From contig RAZE01000012.1 in assembly GCA_003611955.1 (NCBI GenBank), forward strand, positions 59,716 through 123,715: a stretch of DNA of 64,000 bases, in the 5' to 3' direction. The notes under the pieces were generated by a model. The model was not told where the DNA came from and did not search any database. It saw only the letters and a program-made list of their open reading frames with translations. Position numbers and translations under genes: made by a program. Positions 36,163 through 44,616 of the stretch are shown in pieces. Origin of the DNA: a bacterium 1XD8-76 (GTDB lineage Bacteria; Bacillota; Clostridia; Lachnospirales; Lachnospiraceae). The stretch's first letter is position 1; every line of letters starts with the position of its first letter.

Positions 36163-36963
36163 ATGAAACGAAAACGAAAACTGACACAGCTTATCTGTGC
36201 TGTTTTATACAACTGCCATATCACAGGCTTTGCAGAGGGAACGATCTATCAGGGCGACTTGAAGAGCGTATGCATCCCGGGACTGAACTGTTACTCCTGC
36301 CCGGGAGCTGTCTTCTCCTGTCCGCTCGGTTCCCTGCAGAGCGCGCTGTTGTCCTCAAAATATCGGTTTCCCTACTATATTCTGGGAGTGCTTCTGCTCT
36401 TTGGCATTCTGCTCGGCAGGATCATCTGCGGTTTTTTATGCCCCTTCGGACTGGTGCAGGAACTGTTGTATAGGATCCCCACGAAAAAGCTGAAAAAAAA
36501 TGTCTGGACCAGACGTCTCTCTCTCCTGAAATATGTGATACTGGCCGTGTTTGTCATCGGAATCCCTCTCGTCCTCCTGACGCCCGGCTTCTGCAAATAT
36601 ATCTGCCCTGCCGGAACTCTGGAAGGCGGCATTCCGCTGCTTCTGAAAAACGAGAGCCTCCGACAGCTGGCAGGCCGGCTTTTCCAGTGGAAGATGCTGC
36701 TTCTTGTACTGTTGTTGTTGTCCTGCGTGGTCATCTTCCGCAGTTTCTGCAGATTCCTGTGTCCGCTGGGCGCCTTCTACGGACTGTTTCACCGGTTTTC
36801 GCTGTTCGGCATGAGAATAGACGAAAAAAAATGCAACAACTGCGGCGCCTGTATACGGCACTGTAAGATGGACGTGAAAAAAGTCGGGGATGCAGAGTGT
36901 ATCCAGTGCGGCGAATGTATGGAAAGCTGCTCCAGATGCGCCCTTTCCTGTGGAAGAAAATAA
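36163..36963 (+). CDS. NapH/YccM-like polyferredoxin membrane protein
   Basis: 266 aa. Contains four to five membrane helices with the paired motifs CGFLCPFG and CRFLCPLGAFYG on the cytosolic side and NCYSCPGAVFSCPLG near the front, then a C-terminal double 4Fe-4S ferredoxin part: CNNCGACIRHC and CIQCGECMESC. Proteins of this kind take electrons from cytosolic donors and hand them to quinone or outside partners. Within the operon it could feed the CXXC protein and the TlpA-like lipoprotein. AAAGGAG is 10 nt upstream of the ATG. Confidence 0.88.
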   Translation: MKRKRKLTQLICAVLYNCHITGFAEGTIYQGDLKSVCIPGLNCYSCPGAVFSCPLGSLQSALLSSKYRFPYYILGVLLLFGILLGRIICGFLCPFGLVQELLYRIPTKKLKKNVWTRRLSLLKYVILAVFVIGIPLVLLTPGFCKYICPAGTLEGGIPLLLKNESLRQLAGRLFQWKMLLLVLLLLSCVVIFRSFCRFLCPLGAFYGLFHRFSLFGMRIDEKKCNNCGACIRHCKMDVKKVGDAECIQCGECMESCSRCALSCGRK

Positions 36964-36995
36964 TCGAAATATCAATCATTACAGAGGATTACACC

Positions 36996-38342
36996 ATGGC
37001 ACAAATCAATCTATCCGAAGGTCCCATCACCAAAAACATGCTCCGGTTTGCGTTTCCGATGATCTGCGGCAACATGCTGCAGCAGTTATACAATGTGGTG
37101 GACACGCTGATCGTCGGAAAATATCTCGGAACAAACGCTCTGGCCGCAGTGGGAAGCTCCTACACGCTGATGACTTTCCTGACCTCCATCCTGTTAGGGA
37201 TGTGTATGGGAAGCGGCGCCATGTTTTCCATCCGTTACGGTGAAAAGAATCACGACAGACTGCAGGAGGACCTCTATGTGTCGTTTTTTCTGATCGCCTC
37301 TCTCGCCGTCGTCATCAACGCTTTTGTTTTTCTGTTTCTGGATCCCATTATGGCATTGCTCTCCGTGCCCGCCGACACGTATGCACTGATGCGGGAGTAC
37401 CTCTGGATGATCTTTTTCGGCATCGGCGCCACTTTTTTCTACAATTATTTTGCCGCCGTTCTGCGGGCTCTCGGAAATTCCCTTGTTCCCCTTGTCTTTC
37501 TCGGAATATCCGCCGTGATCAATATCGTTCTGGATCTGTATTTTATTTTATCCTGCGGATGGGGCGTATCCGGGGCAGCTTTTGCGACGATCCTCGCGCA
37601 GTGGTTTTCCGGTGTGGGCATCGCGGTCTACTGCATATGGAAATGTCCTTTTATGAGAATTGCAAAACAAAACAGGCGTTTTTCGCGGATCACCCTGAAG
37701 GAAATTACAAACGCGTCCTTCCTGACCTGTCTGCAGCAGTCTGTGATGAATCTGGGCATTCTGATGGTGCAGGGACTTGTCAACAGTTTCGGCAGCACAG
37801 TGATGGCCGCCTTTGCCGCCGCCGTGAAGATCGATGCTTTTGCCTATATGCCTCTGCAGGATTTCGGCAACGCCTTCTCCACCTTTATCGCGCAAAACTA
37901 TGGCGCCAAAAAGCAGGAGCGGATCCGACAGGGCATACGTTCCGCTGCCGGCTGTGTGGTTCTGTTTTCCCTGATCGTCTCCACGCTGGTGGTCGTCTTC
38001 GCCAGACCGCTTCTGCTATTGTTTATCAAGCCGGAGGAAACTCAGGTTCTCGCTGTGGGTATGTCCTACCTGCGCATTGTCGGTATTTTTTATTTCGGCA
38101 TCGGCACTCTTTTCATGCTCTACGGACTATACCGGGCGATCAACCGCCCCGGCATGTCCCTTGTGCTGACCGTTATCTCCCTGGGCACCAGAGTTGCCCT
38201 CGCCTACCTGCTATCCCCCTATCCTGCCATCGGCGTAGACGGTATCTGGTGGGCGATCCCCATCGGCTGGTTTCTGGCGGATGCCACGGGGATCATCTAC
38301 TATATTCATTATACTAAAAGAAAGAATGAAAGACTGGCATGA
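36996..38342 (+). CDS. MATE family efflux transporter
   Basis: 448 aa with twelve membrane helices in two halves. Start at the ATG at 36996 (ACAGAGGATTACACC); the frame is open further upstream only inside the ferredoxin gene. MATE features: the opening MAQINLSEGPITKNMLRFAFPMICGNMLQQLYNVVDTLIVGKYLG, and ALGNSLVPLVFLGISAVINIVLDLYFIL. It exports cationic or other small compounds against Na+ or H+. 32 nt after the ferredoxin gene, and its stop overlaps the response regulator start (ATGA). Confidence 0.92.
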   Translation: MAQINLSEGPITKNMLRFAFPMICGNMLQQLYNVVDTLIVGKYLGTNALAAVGSSYTLMTFLTSILLGMCMGSGAMFSIRYGEKNHDRLQEDLYVSFFLIASLAVVINAFVFLFLDPIMALLSVPADTYALMREYLWMIFFGIGATFFYNYFAAVLRALGNSLVPLVFLGISAVINIVLDLYFILSCGWGVSGAAFATILAQWFSGVGIAVYCIWKCPFMRIAKQNRRFSRITLKEITNASFLTCLQQSVMNLGILMVQGLVNSFGSTVMAAFAAAVKIDAFAYMPLQDFGNAFSTFIAQNYGAKKQERIRQGIRSAAGCVVLFSLIVSTLVVVFARPLLLLFIKPEETQVLAVGMSYLRIVGIFYFGIGTLFMLYGLYRAINRPGMSLVLTVISLGTRVALAYLLSPYPAIGVDGIWWAIPIGWFLADATGIIYYIHYTKRKNERLA

Positions 38343-38986
38343 AACAGATTCTGATCATCGACGACGACCTGTATATCGGTAATATGCTGGAGGAAGTCCT
38401 CCGGAAAGAAAACTATCAGGTTCTCCGGGCTTATTCCGGCACGGAAGCCATCCTTCTGCTGCCCTCCGTAAAACCGGACCTTATTTTACTGGACCTGATG
38501 CTGCCCGGCCTCTCCGGGGAGGAACTTCTGCCCCGGATCAAAGACTTTCCGGTCATCGTCCTCAGTGCCAAAGTCGATGTGGACAGCAAAGTAAAACTCC
38601 TGCTGGAGGGCGCTGTCGATTATGTGACAAAACCTTTCGAGACAAAAGAACTTCTCGCCAGAATCACCGTCGCACTGCGCAAAAATAACTCTCCTGTCGG
38701 TAATATTTTGTCCTTCGCCGATCTTCACCTCGACACGGAGACTCACATGGTCTTTTTCTCGCCAAAAAAGGACTCTGGAACCCGTGGACATCCGCAGCGT
38801 CCTAGAGGAGAGCCTGCTCGACTTTTATTCGGAGTTTGCAGACAGGGGAATCTCCCCCGTCCTTTCCATCACGGAACAGCCGATCATCCGCCCGTTGAAC
38901 CGCCCTGCTCTCGCCAGAGTTTTCGGAAACATCCTGCAGAACGCTCTGAAATACGGCGATGGGGATCTGTCTGTAGCACTGTATGA
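38339..38986 (+). pseudogene. Response regulator truncated after the receiver domain
   Basis: The first ~140 codons are a good receiver domain: ILIIDDDLYIGNML, phospho-acceptor Asp in DLILLDLMLPGLSGEE, Thr/Lys switch residues in VLSAK and YVTKPFETKELLARI. The next words, FADLHLDTETHMVFFSPKK, begin an OmpR-type winged helix, but the rest of that domain is missing. From about 38765 the DNA is instead the inside of a histidine kinase gene in another frame, so the ORF's last ~70 residues are meaningless. One deletion removed the output domain and the sensor half of the kinase. The gene overlaps the MATE stop by 4 nt. Confidence 0.85.
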
Positions 38987-39206
38987 AATCGGAGAAATCC
39001 TCTTTTGCAACACTGCATCTTCCCTGGATCAGGTGCAGGTCGGAAAACTGTTCCAACGGTTTTTTACTGTGGAAAATGCCAGAAATTCCACCGGTCTCGG
39101 CCTCTCCATCGCCAGGATGCTGGTGGAGGAAATGCGGGGAATCATTCATGCAGAATACAGAGAGAAAAAACTGTATATACGAGTAAACTTTATGTTACAT
39201 CCATAA
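38784..39206 (+). pseudogene. Histidine kinase remnant (C-terminal half only)
   Basis: About 140 codons that encode only the end of the dimerisation helices (LEPVDIRSVLEESLLDFYSEF) and the ATP-binding domain: N-box NILQNALKYG, G2 box RNSTGLGLSIARMLVEEM. Sensor, membrane helices and phospho-His are gone. It is in a different frame from the receiver remnant, joined through the deletion near 38765-38785. The stop overlaps the end of the convergent nitroreductase gene by 12 nt. Confidence 0.82.
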
Positions 39207-39929
39207 AATCTCCGGCTTTTTCCTCGGTGCTGTGCGCCTGTATTCCACAGCCGGATATCCCGCCATAAAACACAATTGTATTTCTTTTTCTCCTATCTGC
39301 AAGAACTCTCTTATCTCTGTAAAACTCCCGGAAATTTTGGTCAGATATCCATTATAAAATATCCCAAGCCCCAGAGTTGCAGCCATCAGTTCCATATTCT
39401 GTGCTGCAAGCCCTGCATTGATTGCATTATCTCCCACAATATATATAATAACCGATGCATTGCGGAAAAGTTTTTCCTGCCACTGCACAGCATTTTCTCC
39501 ATTCACGTATTGCTCCACCTTTTTCAATACCATGTGTTTTAATTCATTTTTTTTATCCTGAACAACGATATAAGAAATTTCCTGTCGGTTGGAAACTGTA
39601 GCTGTATATCTCCCCGCTTCGATCATCATCTCCAGTTTTTCTCTCTCGACTATCTTCTCCCTGTAATTGCGTATGCTTCTGCGAAATTTGATCATATGCA
39701 ACATATTATCCGACTCTATCTGAAATTTCTCTTTTATGTATTCCTCCGGTTCATCTTCATAATCACAAATCGATACCGCCCCTTTAGGACATATCGCCAC
39801 GCAATGACCGCACAGCATGCACTCTCCCGATACCGTCATTTTCTCATTTTCTTTTTGTATTGCCTGTGGATAACAATCCTGCATACATTTCCTGCATAAA
39901 ATACACTTTTCCTGATTGAAAATAACCAT
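39195..39929 (-). CDS. Nitroreductase with N-terminal 2x[4Fe-4S] ferredoxin domain
   Basis: 244 aa from the ATG at 39929 (TAGGAGGGGAA); an upstream extension lacks a site. Residues 1-~55 hold two Cys motifs, CILCRKCMQDCYP and CMLCGHCVAICPKGAV. The rest is an FMN nitroreductase fold: MIKFRRSIRNYREKIVEREKLEMMI at the start, NRQEISYIVV, and a late GLGIFYNGYLT; FMAGYPAVEYRR ends the fold. Such fused proteins reduce substrates with ferredoxin-type electrons in anaerobes. It is the last gene downstream of the decayed sugar cluster and may or may not belong to that operon. Confidence 0.85.
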   Translation of the reverse strand: MVIFNQEKCILCRKCMQDCYPQAIQKENEKMTVSGECMLCGHCVAICPKGAVSICDYEDEPEEYIKEKFQIESDNMLHMIKFRRSIRNYREKIVEREKLEMMIEAGRYTATVSNRQEISYIVVQDKKNELKHMVLKKVEQYVNGENAVQWQEKLFRNASVIIYIVGDNAINAGLAAQNMELMAATLGLGIFYNGYLTKISGSFTEIREFLQIGEKEIQLCFMAGYPAVEYRRTAPRKKPEILWM

Positions 39930-39951
39930 TTCCCCTCCTACATCCGCATTC

Positions 39952-40340
39952 TCAAAATGTAATGGCGATCTTAAAATCCCCGTATTTTCCGGAAGCATGC
40001 GCAAACGCATCCGCCCACTCATCTATCGAAAAAATTCCGGATACAATGCCGTCTGTTTTCAGCTCTCCCGATGCAATCTTTTCCATAACAAACTCATAGC
40101 ACCAGGGGCTCAAATGGACCCCCAAAATATCCAGTTCTTTCTCGTCACCGATCACAGACCAATCTATCGTCGCAGGTTCTGAGAAAACACTGAACTCTAC
40201 AAAACGGCCCTGCTTAATGATCATTTTAAGCCCCTGTTCCACACTTTGAGGATTTCCGGTTGCCTCTATGTAAACATCACACCCATAGCCTTCCGTCAGC
40301 TCCAGTATCCTTTGATTTACATCTTCTTTCGCCGGATGAC
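39952..40340 (-). pseudogene. Zinc-type (MDR) alcohol dehydrogenase remnant, C-terminal third
   Basis: About 128 codons starting at AKEDVNQRILELTEGYGCDVYIEATGNPQSV, which is the second half of the Rossmann fold of a medium-chain dehydrogenase, and ending VSGIFSIDEWADAFAHASG, the usual C-terminus. The zinc-binding N-terminal half and the first NAD-binding motif are gone. Upstream it is joined, in frame, to the last ~40 codons of a GH4 glycosidase (junction 40333-40347). The predicted ORF (to 40467) is therefore an artefactual fusion. Confidence 0.8.
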
Positions 40341-40930
40341 TGCCGCGCGCTTCTATCATTTCATCCACCATTTCCCGAATCGTGTCAATATCCAGCTCGC
40401 TTCCCGTATATGGATCTATCATGGCCGCCTGATAAATATGTTCCTTTTTCTCATTTTGCCGCTTCAACAGTTAAAAGTTGCATACTAAGTTTACAAGACA
40501 CGGTACTTCCACACAGGCCTTTTCCTGAAAATTTTTGATCAGATGACCCATGTTCTGCACATTTCCCCCCTATCTGGTATGAGGAACCTGTTACGCAGGA
40601 TTCCATGATGCGAGAAACAAATTCTTTGGAACGCTCATGCTTTTTCATCCCTTTTTCCAACAATTGTGCATACTCTTTTTTCCATCCTTCTATCTGTTCA
40701 CAATATCGCCCCCCACTGGTCGAGAAGAATATTGTAACGTCTGATCTGATCAGTTCAGGGGATCTGTTTTTGATATAGAACATACTGTATTCTGCATTGT
40801 GTTCGCTGTATTCCGTACAATAGTATCCAAAGTGATTAATATAATCCAGTCTTCCCTTGTCCTGCCACTCAGGATTCTTACAAAAACGGTACTCCCCGCC
40901 CCTATAAATGTTATCTTCATCAATATTTCT
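40341..40930 (-). pseudogene. GH4 family glycosidase remnant with several frameshifts
   Basis: Pieces of one NAD-dependent GH4 enzyme in three frames: first YINHFGYYCTEYSEHNAEYSMFYIKN and SRIMESCVTGSSYQIGG; then, after a shift at the G6A3 run at 40566-40574, NVQNMGHLIKNFQEKACVEVPCLVN; then MQLLTVEAA back in the first frame after an internal loss; finally KKEHIYQAAMIDPYTGSELDIDTIREMVDEMIEA. All are conserved blocks of alpha-galacturonidase/alpha-glucosidase type GH4 proteins. The N-terminal NAD-binding domain is missing: the acetoacetate-decarboxylase-like gene ends ~60 nt upstream. At least two frameshifts and two deletions; the gene is dead. Confidence 0.85.
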
Positions 40931-40985
40931 ACTGATGTTATTGAGCTTTCTCTTCTGTTTTTCCCACGACTGCCTCTCAGAATAT

Positions 40986-41798
40986 TTACAACAATTTACG
41001 ATTTGGCATGTAAATGCTGGATTCTGTCCATGCTTCGGCAGAGACATACTCCAGAATTGGAAGCTCACTCAATGTATTCGCCACATTCCATGACAGGGGC
41101 GCTCTTTTCCAGTCAATCCCTCCGAGAAACCGGAATTCTCCTTCTGCCTTCCATGCCTTTTTTATTACATTTTCTGTCGGGAGATAAGTAGCATAACTGA
41201 TATCCGCTCCCTTCAGGTCAACAGCCGGAAAATGTTTATAACCCAGCCAGCACTTTCCTTCTCCTGCCTTCACCATTTCATCTATTTCCTGCTTACTTTT
41301 CTCCTTAAATCCCCAGAGCTTTCCTTCCAGCAGCCTCGTCCCTTCTTCCGCAGCATAAAAGCTGATCTCATCATCCAATTTATTTGCATCCGGCACTTCC
41401 GCCATCAACTTTGCCGCACCTAAGAGTTCACGTCCGAGAAGAATCGGATAAAACTTGTTCATCCAGAGTACCAGTGCATAAGAACCCTCCGCATAATCTC
41501 TCTGTCCCTTAAATTCCACATCCACATCTACACAGACCAGGTTATACCCACCTCCTGCCAGATAATCGATCCCTCTGCATTCGGCAAAACAAATGCTTAT
41601 CACTGCCGGGTCTTTCGCAATAAACCCCGGCGGCAGCAAACTCTGTACCTTTTCCCGATCTGTTTTATAGGCAACTTTATATCTCTGATTTTCTCTGTAA
41701 TGTGCTCCGACCAACGCATCTCTTTCATCTTTCCCCGGCGGCAGCAAACTCACAGGCATAAAATAGTTTTCATTTTGTTTAAATTCAAAGTTGTTCAT
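40986..41798 (-). CDS. Acetoacetate decarboxylase-fold protein
   Basis: 270 aa, matching the ADC superfamily: YKTDREKVQSLLPPGFI near the front, then SICFAECRGIDYLAGGGYNLVCVDVDVEF, the EGSYALVLWMNKFYPILLGRELLGAAKLMAEV block that in true ADC carries the Schiff-base Lys region, and WKAEGEFRFLGGIDWKRAPLSWN at the end. Which Lys is catalytic I cannot fix without alignment. Encoded 27 nt after an iron alcohol dehydrogenase in a sugar operon, so it more likely acts on a keto-sugar or sugar acid derivative than on acetoacetate; this is inference. AAAGGAAAACAAA before the ATG. Confidence 0.8.
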   Translation of the reverse strand: MNNFEFKQNENYFMPVSLLPPGKDERDALVGAHYRENQRYKVAYKTDREKVQSLLPPGFIAKDPAVISICFAECRGIDYLAGGGYNLVCVDVDVEFKGQRDYAEGSYALVLWMNKFYPILLGRELLGAAKLMAEVPDANKLDDEISFYAAEEGTRLLEGKLWGFKEKSKQEIDEMVKAGEGKCWLGYKHFPAVDLKGADISYATYLPTENVIKKAWKAEGEFRFLGGIDWKRAPLSWNVANTLSELPILEYVSAEAWTESSIYMPNRKLL

Positions 41799-41825
41799 TT
41801 TGTTTTCCTTTCTTGTTTAAAAAAA

Positions 41826-43010
41826 CTATAAATCATTGTTCCCCTGATATAAAATACTTCTGATATCTTCTTTTGACAGCGGCACCAGTTTCCCGACCTG
41901 TCCCGCACATACCTTCCAGATTTTTTCCACAACAACATCCAGTTCCCTTTCCCCAAAATCTTTCTCCTGATTCAGATCCCGGTAAACTTTTGGCGCGCCG
42001 ATCTTTCCAAGCCATTCCATATATCTCTGAACACCAAGCACCGCCGCTTTTTCATCATCTTCTTCCGTCACTCCCATCACATTTTTCGCAAATCTGGCAA
42101 AAATATCCGGTCTTTTCCGGCAGACAAAGTTCATCCATCTCGGTGTAATCACGCCAAGCCCGCCGCCGTGATGGGTATCAAAATAACCGCTGAACCGCTC
42201 TTCCATATTGTGGCAACTCATCTCTGCATCTCCGCGTCCTATTTTGGTAAGCCCTGTTCCCCAGGTCATGGCAGATGCCCACAAAAGTTCTCCGGCAGCA
42301 GTCAGATCGCCGGGATTCTCAGCTAATTTTTCTGCTGCAGACATTACTGCCAAAATGATCCCCTCTGAGAGACGAAGCTGAAATTCACTTTCCATACACC
42401 CGTTCATATAATACTCGAATGTATGGCTTAAAATATCCATCGCACCCCAAACAGTGAGCCGCCCTGGTAGCGTAGTCGTCACTTCTGGATCTATAAAGCA
42501 AAATACCGGATAAGCCGTATAACACCAGGATTTTTCTTTCTTCTCTCCATCTACCACCACCGCCGTATTGTTCAGCTCCGTCCCTGTTGCCGCGATCGTC
42601 GGAATCATAACTGTGGGCAGCGAATCGGTATTTTCATCCGCATTTCCCCATACATAGTCTCTGGAATCTGTTCCTGTTTTAGCAGACATCGCGATGATCT
42701 TGGAACAATCCATTACAGAGCCGCCTCCCAAAGCCACCACACAGTCCGCCCTGCTTTTCCTCGCCTTATCCACACCTTCATATACATTTTCCATTTTGGG
42801 ATTCGTAGGAACCGCTTCGATCTCAAACACTTCCCCGCCGGCTTTTATGAGCTCCTTTTTCACCTGCTCATATACCCCTGTCTTACGCGCGCTTCTTGTG
42901 GAAACCAAAAGATACCTTTTATACATCCCTTCCAGATGTTTTGCGATATCCGATACAACTCCGTTTCCAAACACTACTTTCACGGGATTATAAAACTCAA
43001 ATGCTCTCAT
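41826..43010 (-). CDS. Iron-containing alcohol dehydrogenase
   Basis: 394 aa, group III alcohol dehydrogenase. NAD-binding part: MRAFEFYNPVKVVFGNGVV, VALGGGSVMDCSKIIA (GGGS loop), IPTIAATGTELNNTAVV. Metal ligands are expected in WGAMDILSHTFEYYMNG (Asp, His), EMSCHNMEERFSGYFDTHHGGGLGVI (two His). These fit butanol/lactaldehyde dehydrogenase-like enzymes. It overlaps the glycosidase stop by 14 nt, so it is translated together with it. Substrate: probably a sugar-derived aldehyde or alcohol (inference). Confidence 0.92.
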   Translation of the reverse strand: MRAFEFYNPVKVVFGNGVVSDIAKHLEGMYKRYLLVSTRSARKTGVYEQVKKELIKAGGEVFEIEAVPTNPKMENVYEGVDKARKSRADCVVALGGGSVMDCSKIIAMSAKTGTDSRDYVWGNADENTDSLPTVMIPTIAATGTELNNTAVVVDGEKKEKSWCYTAYPVFCFIDPEVTTTLPGRLTVWGAMDILSHTFEYYMNGCMESEFQLRLSEGIILAVMSAAEKLAENPGDLTAAGELLWASAMTWGTGLTKIGRGDAEMSCHNMEERFSGYFDTHHGGGLGVITPRWMNFVCRKRPDIFARFAKNVMGVTEEDDEKAAVLGVQRYMEWLGKIGAPKVYRDLNQEKDFGERELDVVVEKIWKVCAGQVGKLVPLSKEDIRSILYQGNNDL

Positions 43011-44589
43011 TTTCTTTCTCTCCTTCCATTATGATTTTAACCGCTCCCACATCATGCGTAACCCAGATACCATAGTCGCTCTCATCTCCGTTGCGATTTC
43101 TTTTTACACACCAGTTCCCTTCTCTGTCAAAATATCCTTCTTCCACCTTTTCATATCCGATACATCTGTCCGGCTTCTGACGGCTGTAAGGTATATTGTC
43201 ACTCATCCGTATGCTGACCCTGAATCCGTCTCCCAACGCATAAAATACATTCTTGCCGTCACGCAGCAAAAGCCCTCTTCCTCTCCCGCAAGGTGTATCA
43301 AAATATCCGTGGCGCCAGTCAGTCCTCTCAAAAGCATCAAACACAACACGGACATAGGCATCTTCCAATGCCATTCGCTGCTCCAATGCCTTTTCCTCCT
43401 GACATATCGCATATATCTCTCCGGTTTTCAGAAATTCACATAAAACTGACTGCACAGTACACAGCGCCTTGATACTTTCCATAATTTTTGCCGCATTTTT
43501 TTTCATCTGTCCGGCGCTGTCATACATCGCTTCCGGTCCAAAGATAAACAGACCTTTCGCTTTATACTTTCCAACTGCCAAAAACATCGTATAACCTGCC
43601 GCTTCATCCCATGCATGGGACTCCGGCAGAAACAACGGATTCCCAAACCGGCTGTATTTCTCGCAATCCGCACAATATTCAGATATACTCAATTTGTAGT
43701 TGTCCAGCCCGATTACATCAATATGTGGTGCCAGCGCTTTCCACAACCCCAAAACCTTTGAGACGGCTCCCCCCGCCGGATAATCCACTCCCGGCTCATC
43801 AAATCCCACATCATCCACCCATACATTTACTATAAACGGCAGATCTGTTATCTTTTTTGCTTCTTTAGCAATCGTTTCTATGTATGTTGCAACCCCATAA
43901 ACACTGAAATATTCTTCTGCTCTCCTTCCAAATACCTGACTCCAATTACCTTCCAGCAACCCTCCTTCCTTTTTCCATGCATCTGTCACTTCTCCCATAT
44001 CCTTTTTTGAAAGGCATTCTTTCATCACTTCCGGGATCTCATCGGAGAACGCCTTCTGTGCAGGTTCGCTGAAATCCATGTAGCTTCTCATCATCATCCC
44101 GGGTTCATTTTCAATCTGGATGCCGATCACAATCTTTTTTTTTCTGTTTATCTCTTCGATATGTTCCGTCAGCTTCAAAAAGGCTTTTGTATCAGCCTCT
44201 TTGTTTGCCGCACAATATGGGGATAGAATATTTGTTTTTACCCCATCATAGGTCACTGCTCTTACATACTTTCCGCAATCTCTCCTCATCCATAGCGGGA
44301 CATATTTGGAAGTTCCGTTTTTCCAGGTTCCAAACCATAAAAAAATGATTTTGAGATTTCGTTTTTTCGCCTCTTCCACACAATGATCTACCATCTTATA
44401 TTCATACATGTCTTTGCACGGTTCAAACATCTCCCAGTAGATCGGTATCTCCACCGTATTGATCCCTGCCTCTTCAGCACATGCCCAGAATTTTTCCAAT
44501 TCTTCCGGCGAATACGCGCTGGAATTACAGCATTGCATTCCCAGGGGGAAAAATGCTTCCCCCTGCACTCTGAAAATATTTTCTTTCAT
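42997..44589 (-). CDS. Clan GH-A glycosidase (beta-galactosidase-like, GH35/GH42 related)
   Basis: 530 aa from the ATG at 44589 (GGAGGACTGAT). No signal peptide: cytosolic, acting on imported sugar. Barrel features: FFPLGMQCCNSSAYSPEELEKFWACAEEAGINTVEIPIYWEMFEP; acid/base Glu in IGIQIENEPGMMM; likely nucleophile Glu in NPLFLPESHAWDEAAGYTMF. This is closest in style to DUF5597/GH35-like proteins whose catalytic motif ends NEPG. The last ~110 residues form a beta-rich C-terminal domain. It follows YesN by 27 nt and overlaps the iron dehydrogenase. Confidence 0.8.
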   Translation of the reverse strand: MKENIFRVQGEAFFPLGMQCCNSSAYSPEELEKFWACAEEAGINTVEIPIYWEMFEPCKDMYEYKMVDHCVEEAKKRNLKIIFLWFGTWKNGTSKYVPLWMRRDCGKYVRAVTYDGVKTNILSPYCAANKEADTKAFLKLTEHIEEINRKKKIVIGIQIENEPGMMMRSYMDFSEPAQKAFSDEIPEVMKECLSKKDMGEVTDAWKKEGGLLEGNWSQVFGRRAEEYFSVYGVATYIETIAKEAKKITDLPFIVNVWVDDVGFDEPGVDYPAGGAVSKVLGLWKALAPHIDVIGLDNYKLSISEYCADCEKYSRFGNPLFLPESHAWDEAAGYTMFLAVGKYKAKGLFIFGPEAMYDSAGQMKKNAAKIMESIKALCTVQSVLCEFLKTGEIYAICQEEKALEQRMALEDAYVRVVFDAFERTDWRHGYFDTPCGRGRGLLLRDGKNVFYALGDGFRVSIRMSDNIPYSRQKPDRCIGYEKVEEGYFDREGNWCVKRNRNGDESDYGIWVTHDVGAVKIIMEGEKENESI

Positions 44590-44616
44590 ATCAGTCCTCC
44601 ATGTCAAAATTTCGTT

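Noticed and set aside
39952..40467. Intact 171-aa alcohol dehydrogenase
   Set aside because: First 40 residues are the end of a GH4 protein, and the zinc-binding half is missing; treated as two remnants.
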